DNA of 64,000 nucleotides from assembly GCA_039636795.1 (NCBI GenBank), contig CP143430.1, forward strand, positions 682,001 through 746,000, given 5' to 3'. Every line of letters begins with the position of its first letter. Positions within the stretch are counted from its first letter, which is position 1. The translations under genes and the position numbers were made by a program. The notes beneath the pieces were generated by a model that was not told the DNA's origin, made no database searches, and was given only the letters and a program-made list of their open reading frames with translations. Source of the stretch: Micrococcaceae bacterium Sec5.1. Lineage in GTDB: Bacteria > Actinomycetota > Actinomycetes > Actinomycetales > Micrococcaceae. Positions 25,728 through 35,044 of the stretch are shown here, piece after piece.

Positions 25728-25885
25728 GGCGTCCTCCCCGAATCTCAAGATCCCTTGAGCAAAAACTGAGGAAACCCTGCGCTTCACTGGGGCCGGAAAG
25801 CCTTTATTTTCATTTTGATTCCCGCAACAATGGTGCTTGCACGCCAGGCTGGGGTTTGGTGCCGCTGGCTTTGGGGAGTGTTCTT

Positions 25886-27541
25886 GTGGGCAAGCATAGT
25901 GAATCTTACCGATATGTAGACTTGGTGCGCACCGACGTTTTTCGTCGCATGCTCATCGCCGGAATCCTGGCAGCCGTAGCCTTTTTCGCTTTTGGTTTCC
26001 AACCCCTGAATTCCGTCTCTACCGGCTCCGTGGATGGTTCTGTGGCGCAAGGCGTCGTTGGACCTTTCTCGCTTGGCAGCCTAGTGCCGCCAGAAGCCGA
26101 AACAACAGTGATCGACACCATGCCTGAGCCGCCGGCCCAAGAGGCTGGCACGCCCATGGTCTACTTCGACCGCGCACTTGTCCGGACAGTGGCCAAGGAC
26201 GGATCCTCCGGCCTGACCGTCGCTTCGTCAGGTTTGTCGCGTCCACCGGCCGGCAGCCTTTACGCGCCGCTGGAAGTCCTCAATCCGAGTTCTCCGTACG
26301 GCTACCGCTACAGTCCGTTGACCGGACTTCCCGGCGAGTTCCACTGGGGCCAGGATTACGCTGCGGCATGCGGCACACGGGTCTACGCCGCCGACGCCGG
26401 AGTGGTCAAGGCCGTCGGCTGGCACCCTTGGGGTGGAGGCAACCGTGTTGAGATTGAACACGGCAACGGCCTGGTCACCACGTACAACCACCTTCAAGGG
26501 ATTGGTGTTACCCAAGGCCAGTCCGTGCGAGTCGGAGAAGTCATCGCCGAGGTAGGGACCACAGGGTGGTCCACTGGTTGCCACTTGCACTTTGAGACGA
26601 TCGTAAACGGCCTGCACACCAACCCCAATGGCTGGATCTACCTGCCGCTCCGGCAGATCGATCCGCTGCAGAACATCACCATGGTGAACTACCAGCCTGG
26701 AGTTGGAACAGGCGTCTCTGCCTCGCCGCAGTGGGCCGTGCCGGTGTCAGACAGCAGCAACCGGGCCGTCATAGGTGGCGACCACGAAGAGAGCGTTGCT
26801 CCGCCGGTGATCACACAGCCGGGCACTTCGGGCACGACGCCGCCTGTCACGCAGGCGCCGCCGGCTACCTCGCCGCCCACGCAGACCGTCACACCGACTC
26901 CGACGGCCACGGCAACGCCAACCCCGACAGGGACGGCAACGCCTACGCCAACGGCTACAGCGACACCAACCGCGACGGCAACGCCAAGCCCGACGGCGAC
27001 TTCCACGCCGACGCCCACGCCGACGCCCACGCCGACGTCCACTACAACGACGCCTGTCACGACGACGCCTGGTACGACAACACCTGGCACAACGACACCT
27101 GGCACAACGACTACTGTGCCCAGCACGTCGCCGGTGGCTCCCAACACCGCCACCCCGCCCGCCGTCGTCGAGCCCGTGGCGCCGGTCGCGCCCGTGGCGC
27201 CTGTTGCTCCCGCAGCGCCCGTGAATCCGGCCCCTGCTCCAGTAGCCCCTGCGCCCGCACCGGTAGCTGTTGCACCAGCCCCCGTGGTAGTTGCGCCAGC
27301 GCCGGTAGTTGTAGCACCGGCACCCGTGGTGGTTGCTCCCGCCCCGGCCGTGGTCACTCAAACCGTGGCGCCCGTGGCTCCCGTGCCGGCGGCCCCCGTG
27401 CCCAGCCCCGCGGCAGTGCTTCCGTCAACGCCTCCGGCAGTGGTTCTTCCGCCTGGATACATCCTCATTGGCCCGGACAAGGTCCAGCGGCCGGACGGCG
27501 TGATCGTGCCGTTGTCTTCGCTCATCCTTCCCGCGTCATAA
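25886..27541 (+). CDS. M23 peptidase with long repetitive Thr/Pro/Ala/Val tail
   Basis: About 551 aa. The N-terminus (VFRRMLIAGILAAVAFFAFG) is a membrane anchor or uncleaved signal, so the protein acts outside the membrane. The LytM/M23 zinc metallopeptidase domain spans about residues 135-255, with HWGQD (H and D ligands) and HLHFE (third ligand), and should cut peptidoglycan cross-bridges. From about 330 a low-complexity tail follows: PT/AT repeats, TTPG repeats, then VAPAPVV repeats, ending in a short folded-looking piece (PPGYILIGPDKVQRPDG). The GTG at 25886 has GGGGAG seven bases before it; a TTG 30 bp upstream is open too. Confidence 0.9.
   Translation: MGKHSESYRYVDLVRTDVFRRMLIAGILAAVAFFAFGFQPLNSVSTGSVDGSVAQGVVGPFSLGSLVPPEAETTVIDTMPEPPAQEAGTPMVYFDRALVRTVAKDGSSGLTVASSGLSRPPAGSLYAPLEVLNPSSPYGYRYSPLTGLPGEFHWGQDYAAACGTRVYAADAGVVKAVGWHPWGGGNRVEIEHGNGLVTTYNHLQGIGVTQGQSVRVGEVIAEVGTTGWSTGCHLHFETIVNGLHTNPNGWIYLPLRQIDPLQNITMVNYQPGVGTGVSASPQWAVPVSDSSNRAVIGGDHEESVAPPVITQPGTSGTTPPVTQAPPATSPPTQTVTPTPTATATPTPTGTATPTPTATATPTATATPSPTATSTPTPTPTPTPTSTTTTPVTTTPGTTTPGTTTPGTTTTVPSTSPVAPNTATPPAVVEPVAPVAPVAPVAPAAPVNPAPAPVAPAPAPVAVAPAPVVVAPAPVVVAPAPVVVAPAPAVVTQTVAPVAPVPAAPVPSPAAVLPSTPPAVVLPPGYILIGPDKVQRPDGVIVPLSSLILPAS
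26881..27360 (+). repeat. Low-complexity coding repeats in the M23 peptidase gene
   Basis: Three blocks lie in frame: PT/AT dipeptides (about 26890-27040), three or four copies of TTPG (about 27050-27115), and VAPAP-V units of about 21-24 bp (about 27170-27350). Such runs may vary in length between strains and probably form a stiff spacer through the wall. Confidence 0.85.
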
Positions 27542-27640
27542 GCCAGCGAGCGTAGGTACCCCTAGGTTTCATGGCTGCGGCAGCTCCCGTAAGCTCGATG
27601 GCGGCAATCCCGCCAGACGACGTCGTCAGGAAGCGATCAC

Positions 27641-28123
<483 letters not shown>

Positions 28124-28227
28124 GAGTCCTCGAATTCGAAAGGAGAAAGAAATTTTCCAACATTCCGCCGGCAGTTGGCCTCTTGTTGGCTTGTTGTCTG
28201 GTTGGATTGGAAGTACTGGAATGACAC

Positions 28228-28244
28228 GGGAGACGCCGTCTCCC
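28228..28244 (+). terminator. Short hairpin before the phosphodiesterase gene
   Basis: A 7-bp stem (GGGAGAC with GTCTCCC) with a 3-nt loop lies 20 bp before the phosphodiesterase start. There is no clear T tract, so it may be a leader hairpin rather than a terminator. Confidence 0.35.
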
Positions 28245-28263
28245 ACCAAACGCTAAGGCAGCT

Positions 28264-29247
28264 ATGGAGCTCATCGAGGCCGAGTACCCCAAACCAGGTC
28301 ATGTGCTTTTGCACTTGAGCGATCTTCACTTGGTGGCCGGTCCAGACACACTTCATGGTTCTGTTGACAGCGCTGCCAGGCTCCAGGAGATCTGCGATCA
28401 GATCATTGCCTCCAGGATCAGGCCAGAGGCCATCATCTTCACCGGAGACCTTGCGGACAAGGGCGAGTTCCGAGCCTACAAACGTCTCCGCGAAATGATT
28501 GAGCCTGTGTGCGATGCGCTCGGAGCGAAGGCCATTTGGGCCATGGGCAACCACGACAACCGCGCGAACTTCCGTTCCGCCTTCCTGGATGCCTCCGTAG
28601 CGAGCCGGCCGCAGGATCCTGTGGACCGCAGCTACTTCGTCAACGGGCTCCGGATCATCACCCTGGACACCACGGTCCCCGGACACCACCATGGCGAGTT
28701 GTCCGAATCCCAGCTTCAGTGGCTGGCTGACGAGTTGGCCACTCCCGCCCCGGACGGCACCATACTTGCCCTTCACCATCCGCCGGTCCCGTGCGTCCAG
28801 GACCTGGCCGTGTTGGTGGAGTTGCGCGGCCAAGCCGCCCTGGCCGCCGTCGTCCGAAACACAGACGTCCGCACCATCCTGGGTGGCCACCTGCACTACT
28901 CGACGACGGCGAGCTTCGCCGGCATCCCGGTATCGGTCGCCTCAGCTACCTGCTATACCCAAGACCTGGGGGTGCGTGCCGGCGGACAGCGCGGACGTGA
29001 CGGAGCGCAGTCGTACAACATGATCCACGTCTACGAGCACACGATCGTGCATTCCGTGGTTCCGATGTCCGGTGGCGTCACAGTTGGCGAGCCCTTGGAT
29101 GCAGCCGAGGTTCAGCGGCGGCTGGGGGCGGCCGGCATCCGCATTCCGCACGAGTCCCGGGTGGGGGCCCACACGTCGCCGGGCACGCACACCTCCTCGC
29201 TTCCGCTTGTTTCTCCCGGTGGCTTTACTTCTCCCAAGGTGCCTTAA
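28264..29247 (+). CDS. Calcineurin-like phosphodiesterase (CpdA/Rv0805-like)
   Basis: 327 aa. The metallophosphoesterase signature is complete: D20 and H22 in LSDLHL, GD at 61-62, GNHD at 95-98, H in LALHHPP, and GGHLHYS. This is the class III cyclic nucleotide phosphodiesterase layout with two metals. The substrate could be cAMP, another cyclic nucleotide or a phospholipid headgroup. The C-terminal 40 residues are Ser/Thr/His/Pro-rich and probably disordered. The 3' end overlaps the convergent Stealth gene by 23 bp. Confidence 0.9.
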   Translation: MELIEAEYPKPGHVLLHLSDLHLVAGPDTLHGSVDSAARLQEICDQIIASRIRPEAIIFTGDLADKGEFRAYKRLREMIEPVCDALGAKAIWAMGNHDNRANFRSAFLDASVASRPQDPVDRSYFVNGLRIITLDTTVPGHHHGELSESQLQWLADELATPAPDGTILALHHPPVPCVQDLAVLVELRGQAALAAVVRNTDVRTILGGHLHYSTTASFAGIPVSVASATCYTQDLGVRAGGQRGRDGAQSYNMIHVYEHTIVHSVVPMSGGVTVGEPLDAAEVQRRLGAAGIRIPHESRVGAHTSPGTHTSSLPLVSPGGFTSPKVP

Positions 29248-30814
29248 CCGGGAAGTACTTCTCCAGGAAGTCGGTCACCAGGTCGGCTCGTTCATTCGCC
29301 TCGACTTCGGGGAAACTGCCGTCATTCAGGCAGAAGAAGTCCATGTGGCGCTTTGCGAGCAGCTTGGGCAGGTAGTGCAGTCCGGCCCACATGGTGGAGT
29401 CCACATACCTGACCTTGGCGTTGGTCTGCGTAACGGCGCGGCCGGTGAGCAGTGCGTAGTAGTGGTAGAACGAGTTGGTCACTGAAATGTTGTCGGCTGC
29501 TCGGAACCGGCTGCCGGCGGTCTTCGCGAACTCGGCGGGAAATTCCTTCTCCATCTGGGCCACCACGCTCCGGCGCAGGGGAGCGGCCGTGTGTTCCAGG
29601 TGCCTGGTGGTGATCCGTCCGAAGCGTTCCCACAGCAGCTTGCGGTTGACACGTGCAGCGTTCTCGAAGCCACTGCGTTCGGCATCGTTCTCTCCGAGCC
29701 CAATTCGCGTGTCAGCCTCGATGAACTTGGTGATTCCTCCGGGCGTGAAGAACATGTCCGGGCCAACGGGACGGCCGAAGAACATGTCGTCGTTGGAGTA
29801 GAGGAAGTGCTCGGACAGTCCCTCGATGTGGTGCAGCTGGCACTCCACGGCTTGCGAGTTGTGGGTGGGCAACACTGACGGATCGGCGAAGAACTCTTCG
29901 CTGCGCACGATCGTCACCGAGGGGTGGTCGGCCAACCACGCCGGGGCGGGCGAATCGGTGGCGATGAAGATCCTGCGGATCCACGGTGCAAACATGTGTA
30001 CCGAGCGCAGCGCATACTTCAGCTCGTTGATCTGCCGGAAGCGTGCCTCATGGTCGTCGCCCTCGCCGAGGACAGCCCCAGACTGCTGGGCGCGCCTCCT
30101 GGCGATGTATTCGGGGTCGCTGCCATCCACCCACGAGAAGACGATGTCGATGTCGAAGTCGATGTCGCTTGCATGGTCAGCGAACATGTTCTCGATGGTC
30201 GGCCAGGTGAGGCCGTGGCGCTGCACGGTACCGCGCACGGCGTCCTGGCGCAGCATGGTGCGCCGTGTCAGGGAATTCTCCACGGGGAGTTCAAGGCGGT
30301 CGCCTTCGAACCTCCACAGCTCCAACTGGACACCAAGGGCAGGGCCGTACCAAAGCCCGCCGCCGAGCTCCACCCTGGGCCGGTACAGGCGGAAGATCCG
30401 TGCCTTCCGGTTGGCCGAGAGTTCGCCATCTGCCACCAGGACCGAGGTTTTCTTCTTGGCATCGACGGTCATGGAGTAGAACGGCTCATTGCGGAAGGCA
30501 GCAACCAGGGCCTCGCGCACATCCTTGCGCGACTCCCAGTCGACGGCGATGACCGGCCTTTCGTCGTTGCCACGCACCAGGATGAAGTCCACGCCGGCTG
30601 CGTCCAAGGCAGCGCGGATGGCCAGGAGGTCAGCAACCATGGCCTGCTGGGGCGTGAGGTCGCCGTTAAGGAGGGCGTATCGCCCGCGGTGACGGACGAC
30701 GTCGGACCTGTGCTTCAGGTGGGCAACGACGGCAGGTGAGACCGCCTCGGCGATCGCATCTTCCTCTACGGTGGGGCTGCCGTGGTAAATCGGATCGACC
30801 TGTGCTTGCGTGAT
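29225..30814 (-). CDS. Stealth family capsular/exopolysaccharide phosphotransferase
   Basis: 471 aa from the ATG at 30640, or 529 aa if it starts at 30814. It has the Stealth conserved regions: [16 protein letters not shown], then [25 protein letters not shown], then [11 protein letters not shown] and [12 protein letters not shown]. The family transfers hexose-1-phosphate units in wall or capsule polymers. The frame stays open for 58 codons above 30640 and encodes [15 protein letters not shown] and other family-like residues, but it has no ATG, GTG or TTG. An ATC at 30814 with GGAG seven bases before it is the best start I can see. It follows the HAD gene by 63 bp on the same strand. Confidence 0.85.
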   Translation of the reverse strand: MTQAQVDPIYHGSPTVEEDAIAEAVSPAVVAHLKHRSDVVRHRGRYALLNGDLTPQQAMVADLLAIRAALDAAGVDFILVRGNDERPVIAVDWESRKDVREALVAAFRNEPFYSMTVDAKKKTSVLVADGELSANRKARIFRLYRPRVELGGGLWYGPALGVQLELWRFEGDRLELPVENSLTRRTMLRQDAVRGTVQRHGLTWPTIENMFADHASDIDFDIDIVFSWVDGSDPEYIARRRAQQSGAVLGEGDDHEARFRQINELKYALRSVHMFAPWIRRIFIATDSPAPAWLADHPSVTIVRSEEFFADPSVLPTHNSQAVECQLHHIEGLSEHFLYSNDDMFFGRPVGPDMFFTPGGITKFIEADTRIGLGENDAERSGFENAARVNRKLLWERFGRITTRHLEHTAAPLRRSVVAQMEKEFPAEFAKTAGSRFRAADNISVTNSFYHYYALLTGRAVTQTNAKVRYVDSTMWAGLHYLPKLLAKRHMDFFCLNDGSFPEVEANERADLVTDFLEKYFPVKAPWEK

Positions 30815-30826
30815 GGCTTTTCTCCG

Positions 30827-30858
30827 TACTGTTGTGAGTCGTTACTGTTGTGAGTCGT
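30827..30858. repeat. 16-bp tandem duplication in the Stealth leader
   Basis: TACTGTTGTGAGTCGT occurs twice with no gap (30827-30842 and 30843-30858), between the HAD stop and the presumed Stealth start. It looks like a recent slippage duplication. Confidence 0.9.
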
Positions 30859-30877
30859 TTCTGGGGAATCCAGGAGT

Positions 30878-31798
30878 CTAGATGGCGAGGGCGTCGCGCC
30901 AGCTGCGCAGGAAGGCTCCGCCGGCGTCGTCGTGAATGACGTCGTCCGCCAGCTCGAGGTCAGCGGCGGTAAGAATGGTGTAAGGCTTCACCGGAACGCC
31001 GTCTGCGGGCCGGACGTCCACGTGCTTCACGTCGTGGTCGTTGTGGTGAAGCCAGTCTGCCATGGCGTAGTCCGTACGGGAATCACCTACTGTGCGCCAG
31101 GAGAGTGGGGTGATTCCCTGGGCGGCCAACAATTCCACAGCCCGGCTGGCGCCAAGGTCCTTGCCCAAGCGGACGGATTCGATGTCCGTGGAAATGATGG
31201 TGGGGTCCAGTCGGTAGTCCACGGTGTCATCGGACTCAGGGGCGTGGTGGTCCAGGATGGCTGCGTTCAGGCCGTGGCGGCCCATGATGTTCAGGGCATC
31301 GGCGTCGAAGAGTTTTTGCTCGGCCAGGTAATCTTCGCTGGCCACTTCAACGTGCTGCTCAACGGAGACCATGGCACGCTTGGTCTCATCGAAGAACATA
31401 TGCGCGGAGTAGTCCTCGGCAACGAGCCTGCGGATGTCATCCCCATATGCCTTGGGCACGGCGAGCTCGTGGTCCACGTGGATGGGGCCAGGACCGGCGG
31501 CGGTGTAGCTGAACCACACGGCGCCCTTTTCGCAGATGGCGTGGATGATGGTGTCGGCCGGCATTCCAGCAGCGATCATCGGCCCCATGACCTGTTCGCT
31601 GATGAAGGCATCCGAGCGGCCTGTGTTGAAGATGACGGGGATGCCGGCCGAAGCCAGCGCCGCGAGGTCTGCGATGATATCCGGCTTGACGTCGCGCGTC
31701 ACAGGGCTGGCGATGGGGCCGTCGACGTCCAGCAGCAGCGCGAGGGCTGGGGCCGTGTGGGCAGCGGTCCGGTCGGTACCTTGGAGCGATTGAGTCAT
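30878..31798 (-). CDS. HAD superfamily hydrolase
   Basis: 306 aa. Motif I is DVDGPI (D24 nucleophile, D26 acid/base), motif II is in FNTGRSD, and motifs III/IV are in WRTVGDSRTDYAMAD. The cap between motifs I and IV resembles the Cof/type IIB group (sugar phosphate phosphatases such as trehalose-6-phosphate or mannosyl-phosphoglycerate phosphatase). It is likely co-transcribed with the Stealth phosphotransferase, suggesting a role in sugar-phosphate turnover for surface polymers. The substrate is not deducible. Confidence 0.88.
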   Translation of the reverse strand: MTQSLQGTDRTAAHTAPALALLLDVDGPIASPVTRDVKPDIIADLAALASAGIPVIFNTGRSDAFISEQVMGPMIAAGMPADTIIHAICEKGAVWFSYTAAGPGPIHVDHELAVPKAYGDDIRRLVAEDYSAHMFFDETKRAMVSVEQHVEVASEDYLAEQKLFDADALNIMGRHGLNAAILDHHAPESDDTVDYRLDPTIISTDIESVRLGKDLGASRAVELLAAQGITPLSWRTVGDSRTDYAMADWLHHNDHDVKHVDVRPADGVPVKPYTILTAADLELADDVIHDDAGGAFLRSWRDALAI

Positions 31799-31829
31799 GC
31801 CCCTATTCTGTCAGTCCCCGAGGTGTGCA

Positions 31830-31841
31830 TCACAGCTGTGA
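31830..31841. promoter_or_regulatory. 12-bp palindrome in a divergent promoter region
   Basis: TCACAGCTGTGA is perfect. It lies about 30 bp before the HAD gene start, between divergent genes. It could be a repressor site; the regulator is not apparent. Confidence 0.35.
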
Positions 31842-31935
31842 CGCCAGACGTTCGGATAGTCACCGTTTGGCCACAACCTGCGTGTGCCGGGGGTCACAAG
31901 TTCCGTTAGCGCAGCAACTTCCATAGGCTTGCAGG

Positions 31936-32235
31936 GTGATCTTCAAAGCTGTGGGCGAGGGACGCCCGTACCCTGACCATGGATATTCCGCGCCCCGTGA
32001 CTGGGCTGCCCTTCCACCGCGGCCCGTTCGCCTCGATGAACTCGTCACCACCAAGCGCACCCTTGATCTGGAGGCGTTGCTGGCAGAAGATTCAACGTTT
32101 TTTGGGGATTTGTTCCCGCACGTGGTTCAGTACCAGGGCGTGCTGTACCTCGAAGATGGGCTGCATCGGGCAGTCCGCACCGCGCTCCACCAGAGGACGG
32201 CCATCCACGCACGCGTGCTGGTGATCGATGGCTAG
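31936..32235 (+). CDS. Conserved actinobacterial small protein, ParB/Srx-like core
   Basis: 99 aa, soluble. The end VVQYQGVLYLEDGLHRAVRTALHQRTAIHARV has the DG.HR..A...I.ARV pattern of ParB/sulfiredoxin-fold proteins. Homologues, as I remember them, sit directly before LytR_C proteins in related genomes, and some are labelled VapB antitoxin without clear reason. There is no toxin gene here. Its stop overlaps the next start by 8 bp, so the two products are made together. Confidence 0.7.
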   Translation: MIFKAVGEGRPYPDHGYSAPRDWAALPPRPVRLDELVTTKRTLDLEALLAEDSTFFGDLFPHVVQYQGVLYLEDGLHRAVRTALHQRTAIHARVLVIDG

Positions 32236-32902
32236 GCAGCGCAAGCGTCCCAAAGATGTGACGCAGTTACACGGGCACCATGTGGTGACCGGACCGGAGC
32301 TTCGTGCCACCTTCGCCGAGGACGCACGTGCCCAACGCAGCCGCTTCCGGCGCCGGGTCTTCCACGCCATCGTTCTTGTCCTGCTGGTTGGTGTCATAGC
32401 GGCCGGAGCAATCGGCGCCTGGGCCATCATGAACGGCGTCATCAGGATTCCGACGGCGATCGCCAGCAAGGCGCCCACCAGCCTCTGCCCCACCACCACG
32501 TTCGATTACGTGCCCAACGAAACCGTGAATATCAACGTCTTCAACGCCACATCGCGTGCAGGCCTCGCTACTACTGTTGCCGACGAGTTCAAAGCACGGG
32601 GGCACAAAGTCCTGTCTGTGGACAACAGCGACACTGCCTACTCGGGGATCGGCGTGGTCGTTTCAGGAGTCAAAGGCCAGGCAGCTGCATTCAACATCCA
32701 GCGGAATTTGGCGGGTACGGACTACTTCCAGGACAACCGCGAAGACGAATCAGTGGACGTAGTCCTCACCCGAGGCTTTCAGGGCTTGGTGGAACCGCAG
32801 CTCGTGGATCAGACTCCCGGCAAGCTCAGCTGTCCGCGTGAGGACCTGAGGATTGCGGATACTTCCCGATGGCCGATCATCCCCACCCGCCCGGCTCAGT
32901 AG
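32228..32902 (+). CDS. LytR C-terminal domain membrane protein
   Basis: 224 aa. Basic cytoplasmic N-terminus, one transmembrane helix (HAIVLVLLVGVIAAGAIGAW, residues about 47-66), then an external LytR_C domain (VNINVFNATSRAGLATTVADEFKARGHKV) at about 97-190. The domain is found attached to, or apart from, LytR-CpsA-Psr wall-polymer ligases and may bind wall substrates. Translation is coupled to the 99-aa gene before it. Confidence 0.88.
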   Translation: MARQRKRPKDVTQLHGHHVVTGPELRATFAEDARAQRSRFRRRVFHAIVLVLLVGVIAAGAIGAWAIMNGVIRIPTAIASKAPTSLCPTTTFDYVPNETVNINVFNATSRAGLATTVADEFKARGHKVLSVDNSDTAYSGIGVVVSGVKGQAAAFNIQRNLAGTDYFQDNREDESVDVVLTRGFQGLVEPQLVDQTPGKLSCPREDLRIADTSRWPIIPTRPAQ

Positions 32903-32935
32903 GGCGGGGCAGTAGGCCGGGACAGTAGGCCGGGC
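32897..32935 (+). repeat. Three 13-bp tandem repeats at the stop of the LytR_C gene
   Basis: CAGTAGGGCGGGG, CAGTAGGCCGGGA and CAGTAGGCCGGGC follow one another without gaps. The TAG of the first unit is the stop codon; the other units repeat a TAG. Confidence 0.85.
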
Positions 32936-33017
32936 TGACGACGCGTAGGCTGATTTTCGCCACGCAAAGTGGTGGGCGATGCCCTGATTTGGGTGTCGCC
33001 GCCCTGTTGCTCTGGCG

Positions 33018-33704
33018 TTAGCCGGCCAGAGTGTCAGGGACTGCACCATCCACGCGGATGGCCTTGCCGGCCTCATCGAACTGCGCTCCCGCACCTAGCT
33101 GGATGAACCGCACCGTTTGCGCTGTCTGGAGCTCGACGTCGGAGGCTGGGGCAGGCGGGGGAGTCTCGCCGTCGGGCGTTCGGTTGCGTCGTGCGGCGCT
33201 TGCTGAGAGTGTGCCGTGGATGAGCCGCGCCAACTGGGCGACATCCGTGTCCGGCAGGTAGCCCTGCTGGACGCCGTCAGTCAGGATGTCCTGGAGGAGG
33301 ACGTTGAGATCGCCCACGTGATCCGCGAGCTTAGCGAACGAGGCTGGGGATAAGACGGCGGCCATCGCTGGCCCCGGCGGAAGGTGGCGGCGGCTGAGGT
33401 CTTCTACCTGGGCGCGGACGTAGAGGGCCAGCCGGTCCACCGGGTTATCAAGAGCTGCAAGCGATTCGCGAAGGTCCACGATGAAGCGCTCGGTTTCATC
33501 CAGCGCGTACGCAATGAGCAACTGCTCCATGTCTGCGTAGTAGTTGTAAACGGCGGTGCGGCCAACACCCGCGTGGCGCGCGACGTCCGTCATGGTGAGG
33601 CCGGGCAGGCCATGGGTAAAGAGGAGCTCGCCAAAGGCGGTCAGAATACGGCGTTGGGTCTCGGCGCGTTGGGCAGCATTCGTGGCGGCCGTGATCCTGG
33701 GCAT
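33018..33704 (-). CDS. TetR/AcrR family regulator
   Basis: 228 aa. The N-terminal DNA-binding helices (LTMTDVARHAGVGRTAVYNY) are canonical; the ligand domain is unassigned. It is divergent from the LacI-type gene of the arabinoside operon. There is no obvious enzyme or pump next to it, so its target may be itself, the neighbouring operon or a distant locus. Confidence 0.9.
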   Translation of the reverse strand: MPRITAATNAAQRAETQRRILTAFGELLFTHGLPGLTMTDVARHAGVGRTAVYNYYADMEQLLIAYALDETERFIVDLRESLAALDNPVDRLALYVRAQVEDLSRRHLPPGPAMAAVLSPASFAKLADHVGDLNVLLQDILTDGVQQGYLPDTDVAQLARLIHGTLSASAARRNRTPDGETPPPAPASDVELQTAQTVRFIQLGAGAQFDEAGKAIRVDGAVPDTLAG

Positions 33705-33712
33705 ATAGACAC

Positions 33713-33725
33713 TTTACAATGATGT
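33713..33725. promoter_or_regulatory. Operator-like sequence next to tetR, shared with the ABC promoter
   Basis: TTTACAATGATGT differs at two of 13 positions from ATTACAACGATGT at 34915-34927. It lies 9 bp before the tetR start and within a wider GACAC-N11-GTGTC inverted repeat (33709-33729). Either the LacI or the TetR protein could bind both places. Confidence 0.45.
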
Positions 33726-33864
33726 GTCACCAAGTCCTGCCAACTGGTGTACATCTGGCGCCCTTGGAGGCCTTCCTCGAGCCATTGCGCATGGGCAAAC
33801 TCGCGTAACATCGTGGGAACCGGACTCGAACTTCACCCGGACACTAAATTCACAAGGGGGACTG

Positions 33865-34863
33865 TTGCGGGCAACGGTCAAGGATGTGGCACGCCGCGCG
33901 GGAGTGTCGCCGAAAACCGTCTCGAACGTCATGAACGGAATCGTGCCGGTCAGCGCTCCAACGCGGCTCAGGGTTGAGCAGGCAATGCAGGAGCTGGATT
34001 ACGTTCCCAACCTTTCCGCCCGCGGACTCCGCAACGGCCGCTCCGGTGTCATCGCGTTGGCCTTGCCTGATCTGGCCACCCCGTTCTCCGCTGAGATAGC
34101 CCAGAGCATCGTGGAAGTAGCCCACGAGCAGGGCTGGAGCGTCCAGATCGAGGAAACCGGTTCGGATCCGCAGCGCGAGCAGGAGTTGATGACCCGCGCG
34201 CGCTCCAACCTCATCGATGGGCTCATTCTCAATCCGGTGGTGCTGGATGAAAGTGCCGTCAAGGTTGGGGTGGCCTTGCCTCCCGTCGTGCTGCTGGGTG
34301 AAGTGACCCAGGAGCTTGCGGACCGTGTTTACGTGGACAGTTTCGCGGCGGCACGGGATATGACGCTGGCCCTGGCCAAGTTCGGGCGTCGGCGTATCGC
34401 CGTGCTCGGCATAAACAAGACTAGGCAGTCTGCCACGTCGATTCAACGCAGACAGGGTTACGAGGCTGCACTCCAGATCCTCGGGATCCCCTTGGATGAA
34501 TCCCTGCTGATTTCCTGCTCGCCTTGGACGCCTGGAGCTGCAGCCGAATCACTGACCCGCTATCTGGATTCCAACCCGCTGCCGGAGGCGCTGTTCTGCT
34601 TCACGGATTCGCTGGCCATTGGAGCCCTCAATACGCTGTGGAAGAGGGGTGTCCGTGTTCCTGATGACGTCGCGGTGGCCGGTTTCGACGACGTCATGGA
34701 TGGGCGCTACGCAGTTCCCTCGCTGACCACCGTATCTTTCGACAAGCGGACCATCGCCACCGAAGCGCTGCGCCTGCTCACTGAGCGTATGGCGGACAGG
34801 GGCCACGGACAACGCGTCGTCACGGTGGACTACACCATTGTAGAGCGGGACAGCACGGGCTAA
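33865..34863 (+). CDS. LacI family regulator of the arabinoside operon
   Basis: About 332 aa. Helix-turn-helix TVKDVARRAGVSPKTVSNVMNG comes first, then a periplasmic-binding-like sugar domain (VIALALPDLATPFSAEI, VAVAGFDDVMDGRY). The frame is open 47 codons further up, but the TTG at 33865 sits right before the conserved start and after AAGGGGG. It lies upstream of, and in line with, the ABC importer and GH51 genes, so it is probably their arabinose- or arabino-oligosaccharide-responsive repressor. Two operator-like sites lie before the importer. Confidence 0.92.
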   Translation: MRATVKDVARRAGVSPKTVSNVMNGIVPVSAPTRLRVEQAMQELDYVPNLSARGLRNGRSGVIALALPDLATPFSAEIAQSIVEVAHEQGWSVQIEETGSDPQREQELMTRARSNLIDGLILNPVVLDESAVKVGVALPPVVLLGEVTQELADRVYVDSFAAARDMTLALAKFGRRRIAVLGINKTRQSATSIQRRQGYEAALQILGIPLDESLLISCSPWTPGAAAESLTRYLDSNPLPEALFCFTDSLAIGALNTLWKRGVRVPDDVAVAGFDDVMDGRYAVPSLTTVSFDKRTIATEALRLLTERMADRGHGQRVVTVDYTIVERDSTG

Positions 34864-34882
34864 GCGGCCCTTGAAATTTAAG

Positions 34883-34896
34883 TGTGCGCGCTAACA
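34883..34896. promoter_or_regulatory. LacI-type operator half-match
   Basis: TGTGCGCGCTAACA is an imperfect palindrome (10 of 14 positions) centred on GCGC. It resembles the TGTTAGCGCTAACA type often seen with LacI proteins in actinobacteria. Confidence 0.5.
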
Positions 34897-34914
34897 ATTT
34901 CTCTTGCCTCAAAT

Positions 34915-34930
34915 ATTACAACGATGTAAT
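34915..34930. promoter_or_regulatory. Near-perfect 16-bp palindrome before the ABC importer
   Basis: ATTACAAC/GATGTAAT has one mismatched pair and is centred on CG, the usual LacI operator plan. It lies about 115 bp before the binding-protein start. Confidence 0.6.
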
Positions 34931-35044
34931 GTGAGAGCCGCGTCACCCCCGGGCCACCCTTTTACCCGGCAGTGGAGATGCACCGAAGCCGGATTTGCGC
35001 AGCAGTTGTGTCCTTTTCAGCGGACCCTTCCAAAGGAGTGACGG

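Noticed and set aside
25728..25885. Riboswitch before the M23 peptidase gene
   Set aside because: c-di-AMP riboswitches often precede such genes, but I could not find the conserved core; only a short CTCAAG/CTTGAG hairpin is seen.
26689..27357. Glycine/valine/threonine-rich frame opposite the M23 tail
   Set aside because: It is the antisense of the repeat region and its simple composition mirrors the Thr/Pro/Ala repeats.
31936..32235. VapB antitoxin label for the 99-aa protein
   Set aside because: No ribbon-helix-helix or AbrB-like motif and no PIN toxin next to it; the ParB/Srx-like pattern fits better.
32897..32935. CRISPR-like or VNTR array
   Set aside because: Only three 13-bp units with no spacers and no cas genes in the window; a simple tandem repeat.
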